From Asterias amurensis (taxonomy: Eukaryota; Echinodermata; Asteroidea; Forcipulatida; Asteriidae): a stretch of 64,000 nucleotides of DNA. The DNA is taken from the NCBI RefSeq assembly GCF_032118995.1, contig NC_092661.1, positions 15,881,006 to 15,945,005 on the forward strand, written 5' to 3'. The notes beneath the pieces were generated by a model. The model searched no databases and was not told where the DNA came from. It worked only from the letters and a program-made list of their open reading frames with translations. The position numbers were made by a program, and so were the translations under genes. Positions 55,401 through 63,240 of the stretch are shown piece after piece (the first letter of the stretch is position 1; each line of letters begins with the position of its first letter).

Positions 55401-57305
55401 GCTAAACATTTGGGTCTTAGAATTAATCACTGTAATAACCTATCTTTCTTGAAGTTTGTATATACTCTGCGCCTTGAGTACCTTGTTTGGTAGATACTTG
55501 CGCTATATAAGACTCTGATATTATTATTATTATTGTTTTTTCTTGTTGCGACCCTTGTTCTAAGTTCACCAACGATCACTCAGTCATGCAAGTTCGCTTT
55601 CCTTGATGTTCTCACCACCAGGAAACCAGATGGCAAACTCCACCACAGCATCTACAGGAAACCTACCCACACAGACCGCTACGTCAACCAGCGTACCTTC
55701 CACCATCCAAAAATCAAGTTTCTGTCAACTGCATGCACTCTGGTTCAACATGCCTACAACATCTGTGATCCAGACAGACTTCACCAGAAGTGCAACAGTC
55801 ATACAACTCAAGACAAGTCAAGACAAGTAAGCCAGTCCCCAATCCTGACGACAGGGTCTCCTAAACCCAGAGTCAACCACCCACACCCTTATTATGTTTG
55901 GCCTATAGGTCCCCCTCCCCTGTCTCCAGCGTATCTTCCGGCAAGCAGGGATCAAGGTCAACCACTCTGCTCCAAAGAAACTTCAAAGCTCTCTTCAATC
56001 AAACAAGGACAAGGAAGATTCCTCCTCTCGTGCAGGAGTTTACCGAATTCCATGTGGATGTGAGAAGATTATGGCCGGGAAACCAAGTGTAACCTTTAAA
56101 CTAGACTCAAAGAGCATCGAGCCCAGAAGGAGGGGAGATTTGGAGAAGTCAGCCATCATCAACCACTCCAACGTCGCCGACCACTCGGTAGACGGGGGTG
56201 CTGCAGAAGTCAACACGCCCGTTGAGGTGTGGCACCCCTGACGGATCAGAGAGGCCATCGGGATCTACAAGCTTAACATGGTTTTTGAGACATAGGCACA
56301 GTGACGTTTGGCTCCCTCTCCTCCCCGACTAATGGATCTCCTATATTCAAGGTAACATCCTCTACCTGTTAGACTTGAGTCATCTGTACCCTCAGTCTCC
56401 TCTAGATTCCTTTTACTTCCCTGTGCTTGTCACCAACTGATTCAGTTCAGTGAGCGCACACTCCATGGCCACTCCCTGTGGGCTTCAGTTTAAGTTTCAA
56501 TCCCACTCGATCAAGCCCATAAGCTTCACCGACCTAGACCAACCTTATCTAGCTCCCGCCTTCGCACACCACTTAGCAAAGTACTTAGCAGCAACCAGCT
56601 CGAGAGTCCAGCTTTCTCCTGAAGACGATTGATGAGCATACTTATTGAACTGTTAGCCGTTAACCACCGGTTCTTTTCAGAACCAACACTACTCAAACAA
56701 GATATTCACATGGTGTAATCGCAAACCTCTCTTACTGATATCTGTGGCTTATAGGCCGCGGCTTCTACGTTGGTTTTGGTCCTAAGAAAAGTTTTAAATC
56801 CTACTTATAAAAAGGCCTTTAACACTAGCTATATAGTGAAAGTTTGTAATGGAAGACTTAGGATAGCTGAGGCAGCAGACTGACCAGGGGTGGATTTCAC
56901 AGAGAGTTAGGACTAGTCTTATCTCGAGTTAGGACCAGTTACTCGTCCTAACTTAGGACTATCCATGCAATTTGTATATCTCCTAGGACTAGTCCTAAGT
57001 TAGGACTAGTCCTAACTCTTTGTGAAATCGACCCCTGGTGCATTTGCATTGTTTATGTAGTTCTTAGTTGGACACAATACCAAGAATCCTTCCCTTATTG
57101 GAATATGAACCATAATCAGTGCATTTTTGTGTTGAAGTAACATTGATTGTTTTTTTTTTCTCACTTGAATTGTTTTATTTCAAAACAGACTGAAGAATCC
57201 AAACGAAAGAGAGACGAAATCCAACGCAAGTTGACGAAAGCGCAAGTGGAGCTGAATGAGGCTTTAGAGAAGTTGGAGGACTCATTTGAAGACGATGCAT
57301 TGTGA
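37441..57305 (+). CDS. SAMD9L-like: SAMD9-like copy 2: Ubl / RHIM-like / TRADD-N / SAM / SIR2-like / P-loop NTPase / TPR / OB protein
   Basis: Seven coding exons: 37441-37673, 38005-38188, 39177-39282, 39768-40073, 40891-41253, 41812-46577 and 57189-57305. The sum is 6075 nt, about 2024 aa, with all junctions GT-AG and in phase. Rough domain residues: N-terminal 1-78; Ubl 89-168 ending Gly-Gly; linker 175-261; RHIM-like 262-276; TRADD-N-like 278-397; SAM 405-462; disordered to about 765; SIR2-like; NTPase with Walker A GAGGSTLA at about 1118 and Walker B-like ICVLVEDLDD; TPR-like; OB-like; C-terminal coil. It has the same exon phases as copy 1 and reads as a close paralogue, about four residues in five alike by eye. 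Both copies have intact frames, so both are likely functional. Family knowledge: SAMD9/SAMD9L restrict poxviruses and translation. The N-terminal signalling modules and their use here are inference. Confidence 0.8.
38005..38188 (+). CDS. Copy 2 exon 2: ubiquitin-like domain, N-terminal half
   Basis: Acceptor TTTGTTTAG, donor CTG|GTAATT, phase 2 in and 0 out. It contains KIQIFVRSSVEQTISLRLLA and LKGILQEKSGIPLEKQYLY, clear ubiquitin-fold sequence. It is three codons longer than copy 1 just before the domain (GPRRPHTDQ against GPSTDQ). Confidence 0.85.
39177..39282 (+). CDS. Copy 2 exon 3: ubiquitin-like domain, C-terminal half with Gly-Gly
   Basis: Acceptor TTAATAG, donor TCAG|GTAAGA; phase 0 in, 1 out. 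It ends LELQLVPGLMGGGKRRKSG. The Gly-Gly sits where ubiquitin's own C-terminus would be and is kept in both copies, while the basic residues after it vary in number. Confidence 0.8.
39353..39382. repeat. T tract joined to G tract, intron 3 of copy 2
   Basis: About 15 T and then about 13 G, followed by TAGGGGTGGGG; a possible G-quadruplex on the plus strand. Confidence 0.85.
39768..40073 (+). CDS. Copy 2 exon 4: linker with RHIM-like C-terminal motif
   Basis: Acceptor CTCAAAACAG, donor TTATG|GTAAGT; phase 1-1; 306 nt. A Ser/Pro/Glu/Gln-rich linker with two or three degenerate repeats (SEM.PRQEEPPCGAASADS, SEPTAQEDTPRGASSAES) leads to FNLNFNKSVCTIG, then PSSGNTYNYG. Across the copies the motif part is nearly unchanged, while the linker has several substitutions. 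Confidence 0.7.
40440..40608 (-). mobile_element. tRNA-derived SINE fragment (minus strand)
   Basis: Read on the minus strand, GTGTTGTGGCCTAGCAGTTAAGAGC, ATTCAAGCTCTGG, GTGTGGGTTCGAGAGGCAGG matches the tRNA-like head of the SINE at 55119, including box A-like TGGCCTAGCAG and box B-like GGTTCGAGAGG. The body past the head is short or diverged. It lies in intron 4 of copy 2. Confidence 0.65.
40725..40797. repeat. (TTTA)n, T tract and G tract, intron 4 of copy 2
   Basis: Several TTTA units are followed by about 14 T, then GGGGGGGGGGTGGGGTGAGG. It is the third T/G junction in the SAMD9-like introns. Confidence 0.85.
40891..41253 (+). CDS. Copy 2 exon 5: TRADD-N-like domain
   Basis: Acceptor TTTTTGTCAG, donor TTAG|GTGAGT; phase 1-1. 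It encodes an N-terminal helical part (GEIDKALTDRLLDMLQPLF, GLKNFLRTVSAQLADIV), then strand GSVKLIAHVTS, helix LDKLWAMYQSGELAKRLTEI, strand DIDLKVTM and helix ESDYKKGCECL. The helix-strand layout and the Y..G.L..(L) signature fit TRADD-N. It is one codon shorter than copy 1, in the loop after LITDEL. Confidence 0.65.
41812..46577 (+). CDS. Copy 2 exon 6: SAM domain plus SAMD9-type core
   Basis: The 4.77-kb exon has acceptor TAATTCCAG and donor AAG|GTAAGT; phase 1 in, 0 out. SAM: ERMADWTVHHVKYWLLDIGV ... GFDGRALLSYTRDQLMEDF. A low-complexity S/T/P/K/E stretch of about 300 residues follows, then SFYPVLIVNKPPES and WVTVLDFYSKSLVNGL (SIR2-like), LLHEPGAGGSTLARHVFW (P-loop), ICVLVEDLDDMEL (Walker B-like), VARLYLKESEFDKASTYADK (TPR-like), TYFFLGKGTDLRVFAH (OB-like) and a charged coil. 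The frame continues 13 codons into the intron before a stop, so retention of the intron would truncate only the coiled coil. Confidence 0.9.
46578..47400. other. Start of copy 2 intron 6, T-rich, probably LINE 5' flank or UTR
   Basis: No gene. The T-rich text from about 47050 leads into the LINE reading frame at about 47470 and may be its 5' UTR; no clear 5' boundary is visible. Confidence 0.4.
47400..50520 (+). mobile_element. Nearly full APE-type LINE (CR1/L2 group)
   Basis: It encodes an apurinic-type endonuclease (SETWFKE; GNVYRAPG; YIMGDFNLNLL; SDITDHLPLF) at about 47590-48250. A reverse transcriptase follows at about 48940-49660: YRPISILPCFSKILE; VFVDLSKAFDTIDHSILLDK; GVPQGSILGPLLFLLYIND; FADDT. 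A typical C-terminal region ends near LRFFGPRLWNGL at 50433. The coding region is spread over three frames with shifts near 47810, 48470 and 49100 but few stops, so the copy is young yet inactive. The 3' end is a TTA/ATT repeat at about 50490-50517. It sits sense-oriented in the last intron of copy 2. Confidence 0.85.
50503..51875 (-). mobile_element. 5'-truncated RLE-type LINE (R2/NeSL-like end)
   Basis: A 423-codon open frame (51870-50599, minus) begins in the RT thumb (YRYLGVLE) and continues with a connector. It then has a C-x2-C-x8-H-x4-C knuckle (CRMC...FHIVSEC) and a restriction-like endonuclease end: RRPDVVLLDK, LIDIAVPGD, KIEKYQDL. It ends KTLEI, with a TAA repeat tail at its 3' end (50503-50520 on the plus strand). 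No stop interrupts the frame, so the copy is recent. It lies tail to tail with the APE-type LINE. The C-terminal part is nearly identical to 9032-9420. Confidence 0.85.
51860..52130. repeat. Two tandem units of about 140 bp (CATATCT.AAGAACTACACAACCGATTTT)
   Basis: 'tttttcagtt.tagactc.ttaggcatt' and 'ccggaagt.ggatcatatct.aagaactacacaaccgatttt' each occur twice in order. Confidence 0.7.
52320..52460. repeat. (GTT)n/(GTC)n microsatellite
   Basis: ATTGTT units pass into GTC units and back to GTT over about 130 bp. The poly-Thr frame on the minus strand is an artefact. Confidence 0.95.
52540..52735 (+). mobile_element. 3' end of a LINE with (GAAT)n tail
   Basis: 'tgtactctgttttcatgaagtatggaaataaatatcagtttgaatgaatgaatgaatgaag' has the AAATAAATA...GAAT repeat ending of CR1/L2/Jockey-type LINE 3' UTRs. 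No coding part adjoins it. Confidence 0.5.
53035..54260 (+). mobile_element. Possible DIRS-like retroelement fossil
   Basis: This GC-rich block, unlike its AT-rich flanks, carries short plus-strand matches to DIRS-type reverse transcriptase and the region after it (LRFCVNSEKSQPSK). A related piece occurs near 55020-55100. No ends were identified. It is broken, with many breaks, and looks old. The family call is tentative. Confidence 0.3.
54284..54545. mobile_element. MITE-like palindrome (CTTGCGGGTACAACCATGTG)
   Basis: CTTGCGGGTACAACCATGTG...GAGGGAGTGTTGGCTCTGAAAA at the left is mirrored by TTTTCAGAGCCAACACTCCCTC...ACATGGTTGTACCCGCAAG. Three copies of AGTATACTCTGCTC or its complement lie in the middle. 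The words resemble the 3' end of the Penelope-like family at 56660-56725. Confidence 0.75.
54766..54790. repeat. (GGA)n
   Basis: Eight GGA units. Confidence 0.85.
55119..55536 (+). mobile_element. tRNA-derived SINE, apparently complete
   Basis: The head 55119-55207 folds like a class II tRNA (Leu/Ser type): box A TGGTCGAGCGG, box B GGTTCGAATCC, complementary ends GTGTCG/CGTGACAC. A central domain follows (CTTAAGCAAGACACTTAACC...CCTTCGGATGGGACGTAAAGCC), then a LINE-like tail (GCGCTATATAAGACTCTGATATTATTATTATTATTG). It lies in the last intron of copy 2. Confidence 0.85.
55575..56640 (+). mobile_element. Penelope-like retroelement fragment (3' RT end plus GIY-YIG region)
   Basis: 55590-55800 encodes FLDVLTTRKPDGKLHHSIYR and KPTHTDRYVN..., the end of a Penelope-like reverse transcriptase. 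55920-56070 carries the linker IFRQAGIKV. 56030-56230 has the start of a GIY-YIG nuclease (GVYRIPCGCEK...RRRGDLEKSAIINHS). The 3' flank to 56640 fits such an element's UTR. It is broken in several places and 5'-truncated. The order RT then GIY-YIG is characteristic of Penelope-like elements. Confidence 0.7.
56641..56730 (+). repeat. 3' end words shared with 10856-10950 and 54284-54545
   Basis: 'ccggttcttttcagaaccaacactactcaaac' and 'cacatggtgtaatcgcaa' recur reverse-complemented near 10880-10920 and, in altered form, in the palindrome at 54284. Confidence 0.55.
56886..57035. mobile_element. MITE family H, best copy (TTAGGACTAGTCCTAA)
   Basis: GGTGGATTTCACAGAGAGTTAGGACTAGTC at the left; GACTAGTCCTAACTCTTTGTGAAATCGACCCC at the right. 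The interior is made of TTAGGACTAGTCC words. It lies 150 bp before the last exon of copy 2. Confidence 0.8.
57189..57305 (+). CDS. Copy 2 exon 7: C-terminal coiled coil and stop
   Basis: Acceptor ATTTCAAAACAG, phase 0. The 38 codons run TEESKRKRDEIQRKLTKAQV...LEDSFEDDAL and end TGA. Near-identity with the minus-strand exon at 11887-11771 identifies it, 10.6 kb from exon 6. Confidence 0.85.
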   Translation, partial: TEESKRKRDEIQRKLTKAQVELNEALEKLEDSFEDDAL

Positions 57306-57737
57306 ACATCATAGCGGTTATCACTCCTATAAATGGGTTATAACTCCTAAACTTTGTATGAGCAGCTTTCAGAAGTATAAAGCATTTGGGGAATCATTTC
57401 ACTTCGGAGTAATGTGGTTATGGGAAAATATACCAGTTTTTATTCCCAAAAACTTTATTCTGAAAAGGGTTTCTGTAAAAATACTTTCCTCAGATTGTGT
57501 ATGTTATTGTTCTTCCTGCCAGGACATTACCACTCAGGGTTTGGGTGATATCTGAAACGCTAACACATTGAAATGAAATCTTCACAGATTAATTTGATTG
57601 TATAATCTACATTATAATCTAAATTTTAAAAGGTAAACATGAATACTTTCTGTGACTTTTTGTCAGCTTTACCAATCATGTGTATTACCTTAGTAAGTAT
57701 GTACAGGAGAGAGGCCTAATGTTTATTAATGGTTTAT

Positions 57738-58077
57738 TTAAAGGCAGTGGACACTATTGGTAATTACTCGACATAATTATTTGCATAAAACCTTACTTGG
57801 TAACGAGTAATGGGGAGCTGTTGATAGTATCAACATTGTGCGAAACGTCTCCCTCTGAAGTGATTTAGTTTTCGAGAAAGAAGTAATTTTCGAGACCTCG
57901 GAATTAGATTTTGAGGTCTCGAAATCAAGTAACAAGAGTGTTTTTTTTTTCTTGCATTATTATCTCGCAACAAAATGAGCTCAAATTTTCACAGGTTTTT
58001 TATTTTATACATATGTTGAGACACGCAAAGTGACAAACTGGTCTTTGACAATTACCAATAGTGTCCAGTGTCTTTAT
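57738..58077. mobile_element. MITE family B, copy 6
   Basis: TTAAAGGCAGTGGACACTATTGG to CCAATAGTGTCCAGTGTCTTTA; centre 'gagacctcggaattagattttgaggtctc'. It lies 0.4 kb after the stop of copy 2, possibly in its 3' UTR. Confidence 0.85.
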
Positions 58078-59025
58078 AACGTCTTCTGAAAAACTGCTGA
58101 AATTAAGCCCTCAAAACTCAAATGCAACAAGGCAGTTTAGAGCTTTTTTAGCACACTGATTGTCTTATTCCTTATAAACACAATAAAACTGATATAGTTT
58201 GAATTCTCAATTTATGAAAAGGGATCAGACTATTTTCCTTTCCAGCCTCGGTTTGGTATGGTTCAAATGGGATACATGTGCCATGATAACAAGTTTTAGT
58301 CATATCACTTTCCTATGTATTTTGTCTTTTCTTTCAAAAGTTATAATTTATGTATTTGTGTAGGCCTAATCATAGCATATCAAGTGAACAATTGTCCCTA
58401 AGTTAGTACTATAAGTGGTCGTTTTTGGCGACAGTCTGTGAAATTAAATGCAAATTTTGTTTTTTGTATGACTTGAGTACTATTTAGCTTCAAATGGGCA
58501 ACGGCGTATAAAAGGCCCCTCCCCCCTTCTTTTGTCTCCGGTTTGCCCCAATTTATCTGAACATCAAAATTAAACATGTAGATTTTTACATCTTCACTAG
58601 CTTTAATGTGATGATTAATTGTTTTAAAAGACAACAACAATTTCTTTTATATTATACGTTGGGAAAATTATGTTTTCACTATCATATTTATGTATAAAAT
58701 GTGTTTAAAATTACACTTGGGCCTAATGCATAAACGGAAACTAAAGTTTTAATTGGAGAAGTTGCCCCCTAAATATAAATGTAACATTATTTTCAGTTGA
58801 TACTTTACCTAATATGACTAGATACTTATTTATTTATTTAGATGCTCTTTAAGAAAGCTGATTAGGTTCCAAACTTATTCCCCGGTTCGTGTAAATGCAA
58901 AAACCGCTGCACCCCCATTCATCTCACACAAAAGGCGCGCGGATTCGCCAAGTCGTCACAACGCATAATTTGCACCAGTTTATACAGCCGCTAGGCCACA
59001 AATGGTCCTTAAATGCGAACTTTGC
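58078..59025. other. Intergenic, no gene seen
   Basis: AT-rich unique sequence. AATAAA near 58183 is a candidate poly(A) signal for copy 2 if its 3' UTR spans the MITE. Confidence 0.4.
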
Positions 59026-59380
59026 TTAAAGCCATTGGACACTATCGGTACAGAAAAAATTTTAAAAGTTCACAGATTAACAAATAATTTACAGGGTTTA
59101 CAGAAGGTAATGGTGAAAGACTTATCTTGAAATATTATTTTATGAAATGCTTTACTTTTTGAGAAAACTTTAAAACAATATCAATTCTCGATAGCGAGAA
59201 TTACGGATTTATTTTAAACACATGTCATGACACGGCGAAACGTGGGGAAACAAGGGTGGGTTTTCCCGTTATTTTCTCCCGACTCCGATGACCGATTGAG
59301 CCTAAATTTTCACAGGTTTGTTATTTTATATATAAGTTGTGGTACAAGAAGTGTGGGCCTTGGACAACACTGTTTACCGA
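59026..59380. mobile_element. MITE family B, diverged copy 7
   Basis: Begins TTAAAGCCATTGGACACTATCGG; contains 'cacaggtttgttattttatatataagttg'. The right end is weak. Confidence 0.6.
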
Positions 59381-59952
59381 AAGTTAATTCACATAGATAT
59401 AGAATACCTCGATCGGCCGCGATTGCAGAAATGTTTGAGGACATCAATTAATTAAGAAAATGTAAAAAAACGAAAATGCCCCAAAGCATCAGTTTAGACG
59501 GATTCGCCACTTCGTGAAACGGCGAATCTAAGATCACAATCATGTCATTCAGACATTACTCAACTAGTGTGGACCTTGATTTTATTGCACTTTGGAATAT
59601 TTGGGGACTCAATTTGCCAAATATCCCCTCCAATTATACAGGATATGCATTCCACCCTTGGACTTAAACTTCCTTGCAGGCGATTTGGATGTTTTTCGTT
59701 TGTATTGCCAATCTCCTTCATTCTTATTTAAATTTTATGTTGGTTTAATGTTTTGTATATTTCCCTTCAATGTATGTAATCTTGATGTTTTTTACCTTGT
59801 AAATTCAATTGTAATTTAGCCTTTGGCTACGAATATTTGAAAAAAATACCTTGAATTGAATTGTATTAAGTTTATTTCATCCATGCTCTAAAACACTAGA
59901 CAATACATCTAAGGTATTTGTGTGGCTGCATTCAGAATTAAGCTAATAATAT

Positions 59953-60437
59953 AAAGACAGCAAAACAAGTAACTCGGCTGTTGTAAAAGCACCTATCTTT
60001 TATAATTGTTACTCATATTCTAAAAAAGAAAAAACCAGGAGACGGACAATTTGATTACGGTGAATTTGACACCTTGTTTTTACAATCAGTCGAGTGTCGC
60101 GGTAAATGCTTACAAGTGAAAAGTGCCGATTACCATTGATGCAGTAATTCCTATTGACAAGAACCGCTTTTCAAAACTCCCGCTATTAGCTTCACGCTGA
60201 ATCAGAGGAGAGACGATCATGTCAATAGGAGTTACTGCAACAATGGAAATGGGCACTTTTCACCTGTAAGCACCGACCGCGACAACAATACTCGACTGAT
60301 TGTAACAAACAAGGTGTCCAAATCCCCGTAATAAAAATTTTCGTCTCCGGGTATTTTCGTTTTTAGATTATGAGTAACAATTTTTAAATTATAGGTGCTT
60401 TTACAACAGCCTAGTTACCTTTTTTGCTGTCTTTATG
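59953..60437. mobile_element. Large palindromic MITE (TAAAGACAGCAAAA ends)
   Basis: TAAAGACAGCAAAACAAGTAAC...TGTTGTAAAAGCACCTAT is mirrored by ATAGGTGCTTTTACAACA...GTTACCTTTTTTGCTGTCTTTA. Arms of about 220 bp each carry further mirror words (AAAAGTGCC / GGCACTTTT, TCCTATTGAC / GTCAATAGGA). No frame. Confidence 0.8.
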
Positions 60438-61430
60438 TAGGTACAGTAATTTAACACACGGTGAGTGCGGTTTTTGGGGTTATTTTTTAAGGGGCCATTC
60501 ATCGAAATTGTGGGTGGGTGGGTCAAAAGAAATATAAACTGAAAGTCGGAATTCCTTCTTTTTTCTTTACATGATAAAATAAAGAAGGCTGCTCGATCTC
60601 CTTTGACCTCGTAATAATCTGCATAATTTGAGGCATTACTTTATTCTTTAGTTAGTGCAGTGTGAAGTAAATCAATATTTAAATTTGGGGTGGGTGGGTG
60701 GATCAAAACGATTTCGAAATCTAAATTTTGTAACACTGACCATTATGAATGTCCTCTAAGTTAATTTTTTTAGTATAAAATGTTGGAGCATAATGAGCAG
60801 CACTCACTGAGAAACGGGTCTGAGCTGTATGATTTACATTTTACGCCTTTTTATTCAAGGCGTTCAAATTCTAGTACTTTAACTTTAAGCAGGACAGGTT
60901 TTTTTGTAGCAGAAGAATAAAAAAGCTATTAAAAATATCCCAACGAACAATTCCTTACTGCAAATACAGTGTGTTTTTGCAATGCATGCATCTATCCAGC
61001 TACTTGTCAAAGCCTCAGCATCGAAGTGCTGATTAATAAGTATGGAAATTTATGTGAATGAAAAAGGATATCTTTTGTAGTTTTTCAAAAGTATACGAAC
61101 CGAACGAAGAAACAAAATTTGAGACTATTGCTTAAAGTATCGTTTTTTCTTGTGGCTCTGCTCTAATTTTATGTCCCTGTTTGGATGACCTATGTAGGCC
61201 AATATTTAAAAAAAAGTCACAGCAGCCCATTAAAAACCATTTAGGTCTATAGCACAAAAACTTGCTAAGAACTGACAAATCTTGTTTGGCATTTTTCATT
61301 GTGGCACCAAGCTAGGCCTGTGCACTCGGTTTGTCACGCACGTAGCAAATCATGTTGATAAACACTAGTTTGCTAAGTTGCTTGGTGATATTGGGCCCCG
61401 TGGTCAATACTTTACTCAGACTGAGATCCA
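60438..61430. other. Intergenic, no gene seen
   Basis: AT-rich. 'gtgggtgggtgg' words occur at 60511-60523 and 60690-60701 with similar flanking text, suggesting a small repeat pair. Confidence 0.4.
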
Positions 61431-61433
61431 GGG

Positions 61434-61720
61434 GTGGGGGGGGGGGGGGGGCAGGGGCGGATCCAGGATATTTTAAACCGGTGGGCCGCAACGGCGCAAC
61501 AAGGATTTTTTTATTAGACGGTTCTTTATGTCTGTGGTGCAACCATGCACCGTACCACCAAATGGTTCGAAGGTGTGTGATAAACACATGCCATACCAGT
61601 GTAATGTCTACCCAGCCGGGGCCCCCTTATGCAGCTTTTATGCACCTGATCTTGGCCAAATTTATGGACATATTTCGGCAGTAACAATTACACAATCGTT
61701 TTATAATAATGTTTCCTCAT
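61434..61720 (+). repeat. G tract plus dispersed repeat, copy 2
   Basis: A run of about 18 G, then 'gcaggggcggatccaggatatttt' (a very common start of invertebrate interspersed repeats), then 'gtgcaaccatgcaccgta' to 'cgttttataata', matching 27800-28020. Confidence 0.65.
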
Positions 61721-61950
61721 TGGGTTGAGATCACCGTATGGGCCTTTGTTCGGCAACTGTGTGTTTCATTATTCAGATCCGACCAAAATCCGGGTTCGTT
61801 TTTGTAAAATGCTGGGTACTTTAGAAGTAAAAGAAAATACTAGAAAGTTCGGGGAGATACTGCTGGAGTAGGAACACCTCTTGTTACATCATTATCAACC
61901 AGCTACAAGACTTGAAGACTACAAGAAAGCCAATTTTCTTCCTCCATGGT

Positions 61951-63240
61951 TTAAAGACACTGGACACTATTGGTAATTGTCAAAGACCAGTCTTTTCTCA
62001 CTTGGTATATCTCCACATTATGCATAAAATAACAAACCTGTGAAAATTTGAGCTCAATATTGGTCGTCGTTGCGAGACAATAATTGAAAGAATAAATTGT
62101 GTGCTTTAACAAACCTGTGAAAATTTGAGCTCAATATTGGTCGTCGTTGCGAGATAATAATTGAAAGAATAAATTGTGTGCTTTCAGATGCTTGATTTCG
62201 AGACTCTAAAACTAATTATGAGGTCTCGGAATCAAATTCGTGGAAAATTACTTCTTTCTCAAAAACTACGTTACTTCAGAGGAAGCTGTTACATTGTTTT
62301 AAACTATCAACAGCTCTCCATTGCTTGTTACCAAGTAAGTTTTTATGCTCGAAGTTATTTTGAGTAATTACCACTCAAAACTAATTCTGAGGTCTCCAAA
62401 TCAAATTCGTGGAACTTATTTCTCGAAAACTACGTTACTTGAGAGGGAGCCGTTTCTCACAATGTTGCACTCTGTCAACAGCTCCCCATTACTAGTTACC
62501 AAGTAAGGTTTTATGCTAATAATTATTTTGAGTAATTACCAATAGACTGTGCAAGTCTCGCGCAGATTTGGACTTCCGGGACCATTGTGGTCCCAACCTT
62601 ATGGAGTTTTACGTTGGGGAGATTTTGTTTCGTCCATTACTTTAGTTTAATATAGTTTATGACCATAAAAATGACATATGTTGTTAAAAATGTAATACTA
62701 ATATTTAACAACATATATAAAAGTAAAAATAAAGTCATCATAAAAACGAAGAAAAAACGATGTTTAAACTTGACCTCAGGTCAGGTTACTTGTAAAAAAT
62801 AAGAATGTGTGCCCATCTTCGATCACGAAACTTAAGCCTTTTCATTGGTCGCTTAGGCGTCGGCTTCCTCTTTAAAATGCGTCACGCGTTTATCTAACGC
62901 CCTTGCGACCATCGTGCGTCCGCGTATAAACCAGCTTTCAGTAGTTTCACATTCGGCGGGCGTAGATTTACAAAAGGGGTTTCAAAACATTTAAGATCAA
63001 ACAAACATCCTTGTCCCAGAGTTTTACTTTTGTCTATACATAGACTTTAACCGGTAATTGTGTATTAGTTTAAAAAGCTGAAACTAATTTAAACAAGCTC
63101 TAATGGTTGTTTTTGTTGTTCGGATTCGGCATTAAGAAAAAATTAAAGCAAAGATTTGATTCATAAAAAAATTAAGTTCTTCAGTTGTCGTGTTTTCTCG
63201 CTCCGGTGCGCGCGAGACTTGCACAATCTATAGTGTCCAC
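61951..63240. mobile_element. MITE family B, copy 8, with internal duplications, split by another element
   Basis: Starts TTAAAGACACTGGACACTATTGG. A 74-bp piece (AACAAACCTGTGAAAATTTGAGC...) is present twice in tandem at about 62030-62180. The right half is duplicated at 62370-62545. The right end ACCAATAG/TGTCCAC is interrupted at 62546-63229. Confidence 0.75.
62546..63229. mobile_element. DNA element with TIR ACTGTGCAAGTCTCGCGC, inserted in a MITE
   Basis: The left end ACTGTGCAAGTCTCGCGC is mirrored by GCGCGAGACTTGCACAATCT. ATAG occurs on both sides, and one ATAG is present in the uninterrupted MITE end (CCAATAGTGTCC). About 684 bp; no clear frame. It is a non-autonomous DNA transposon. Confidence 0.75.
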
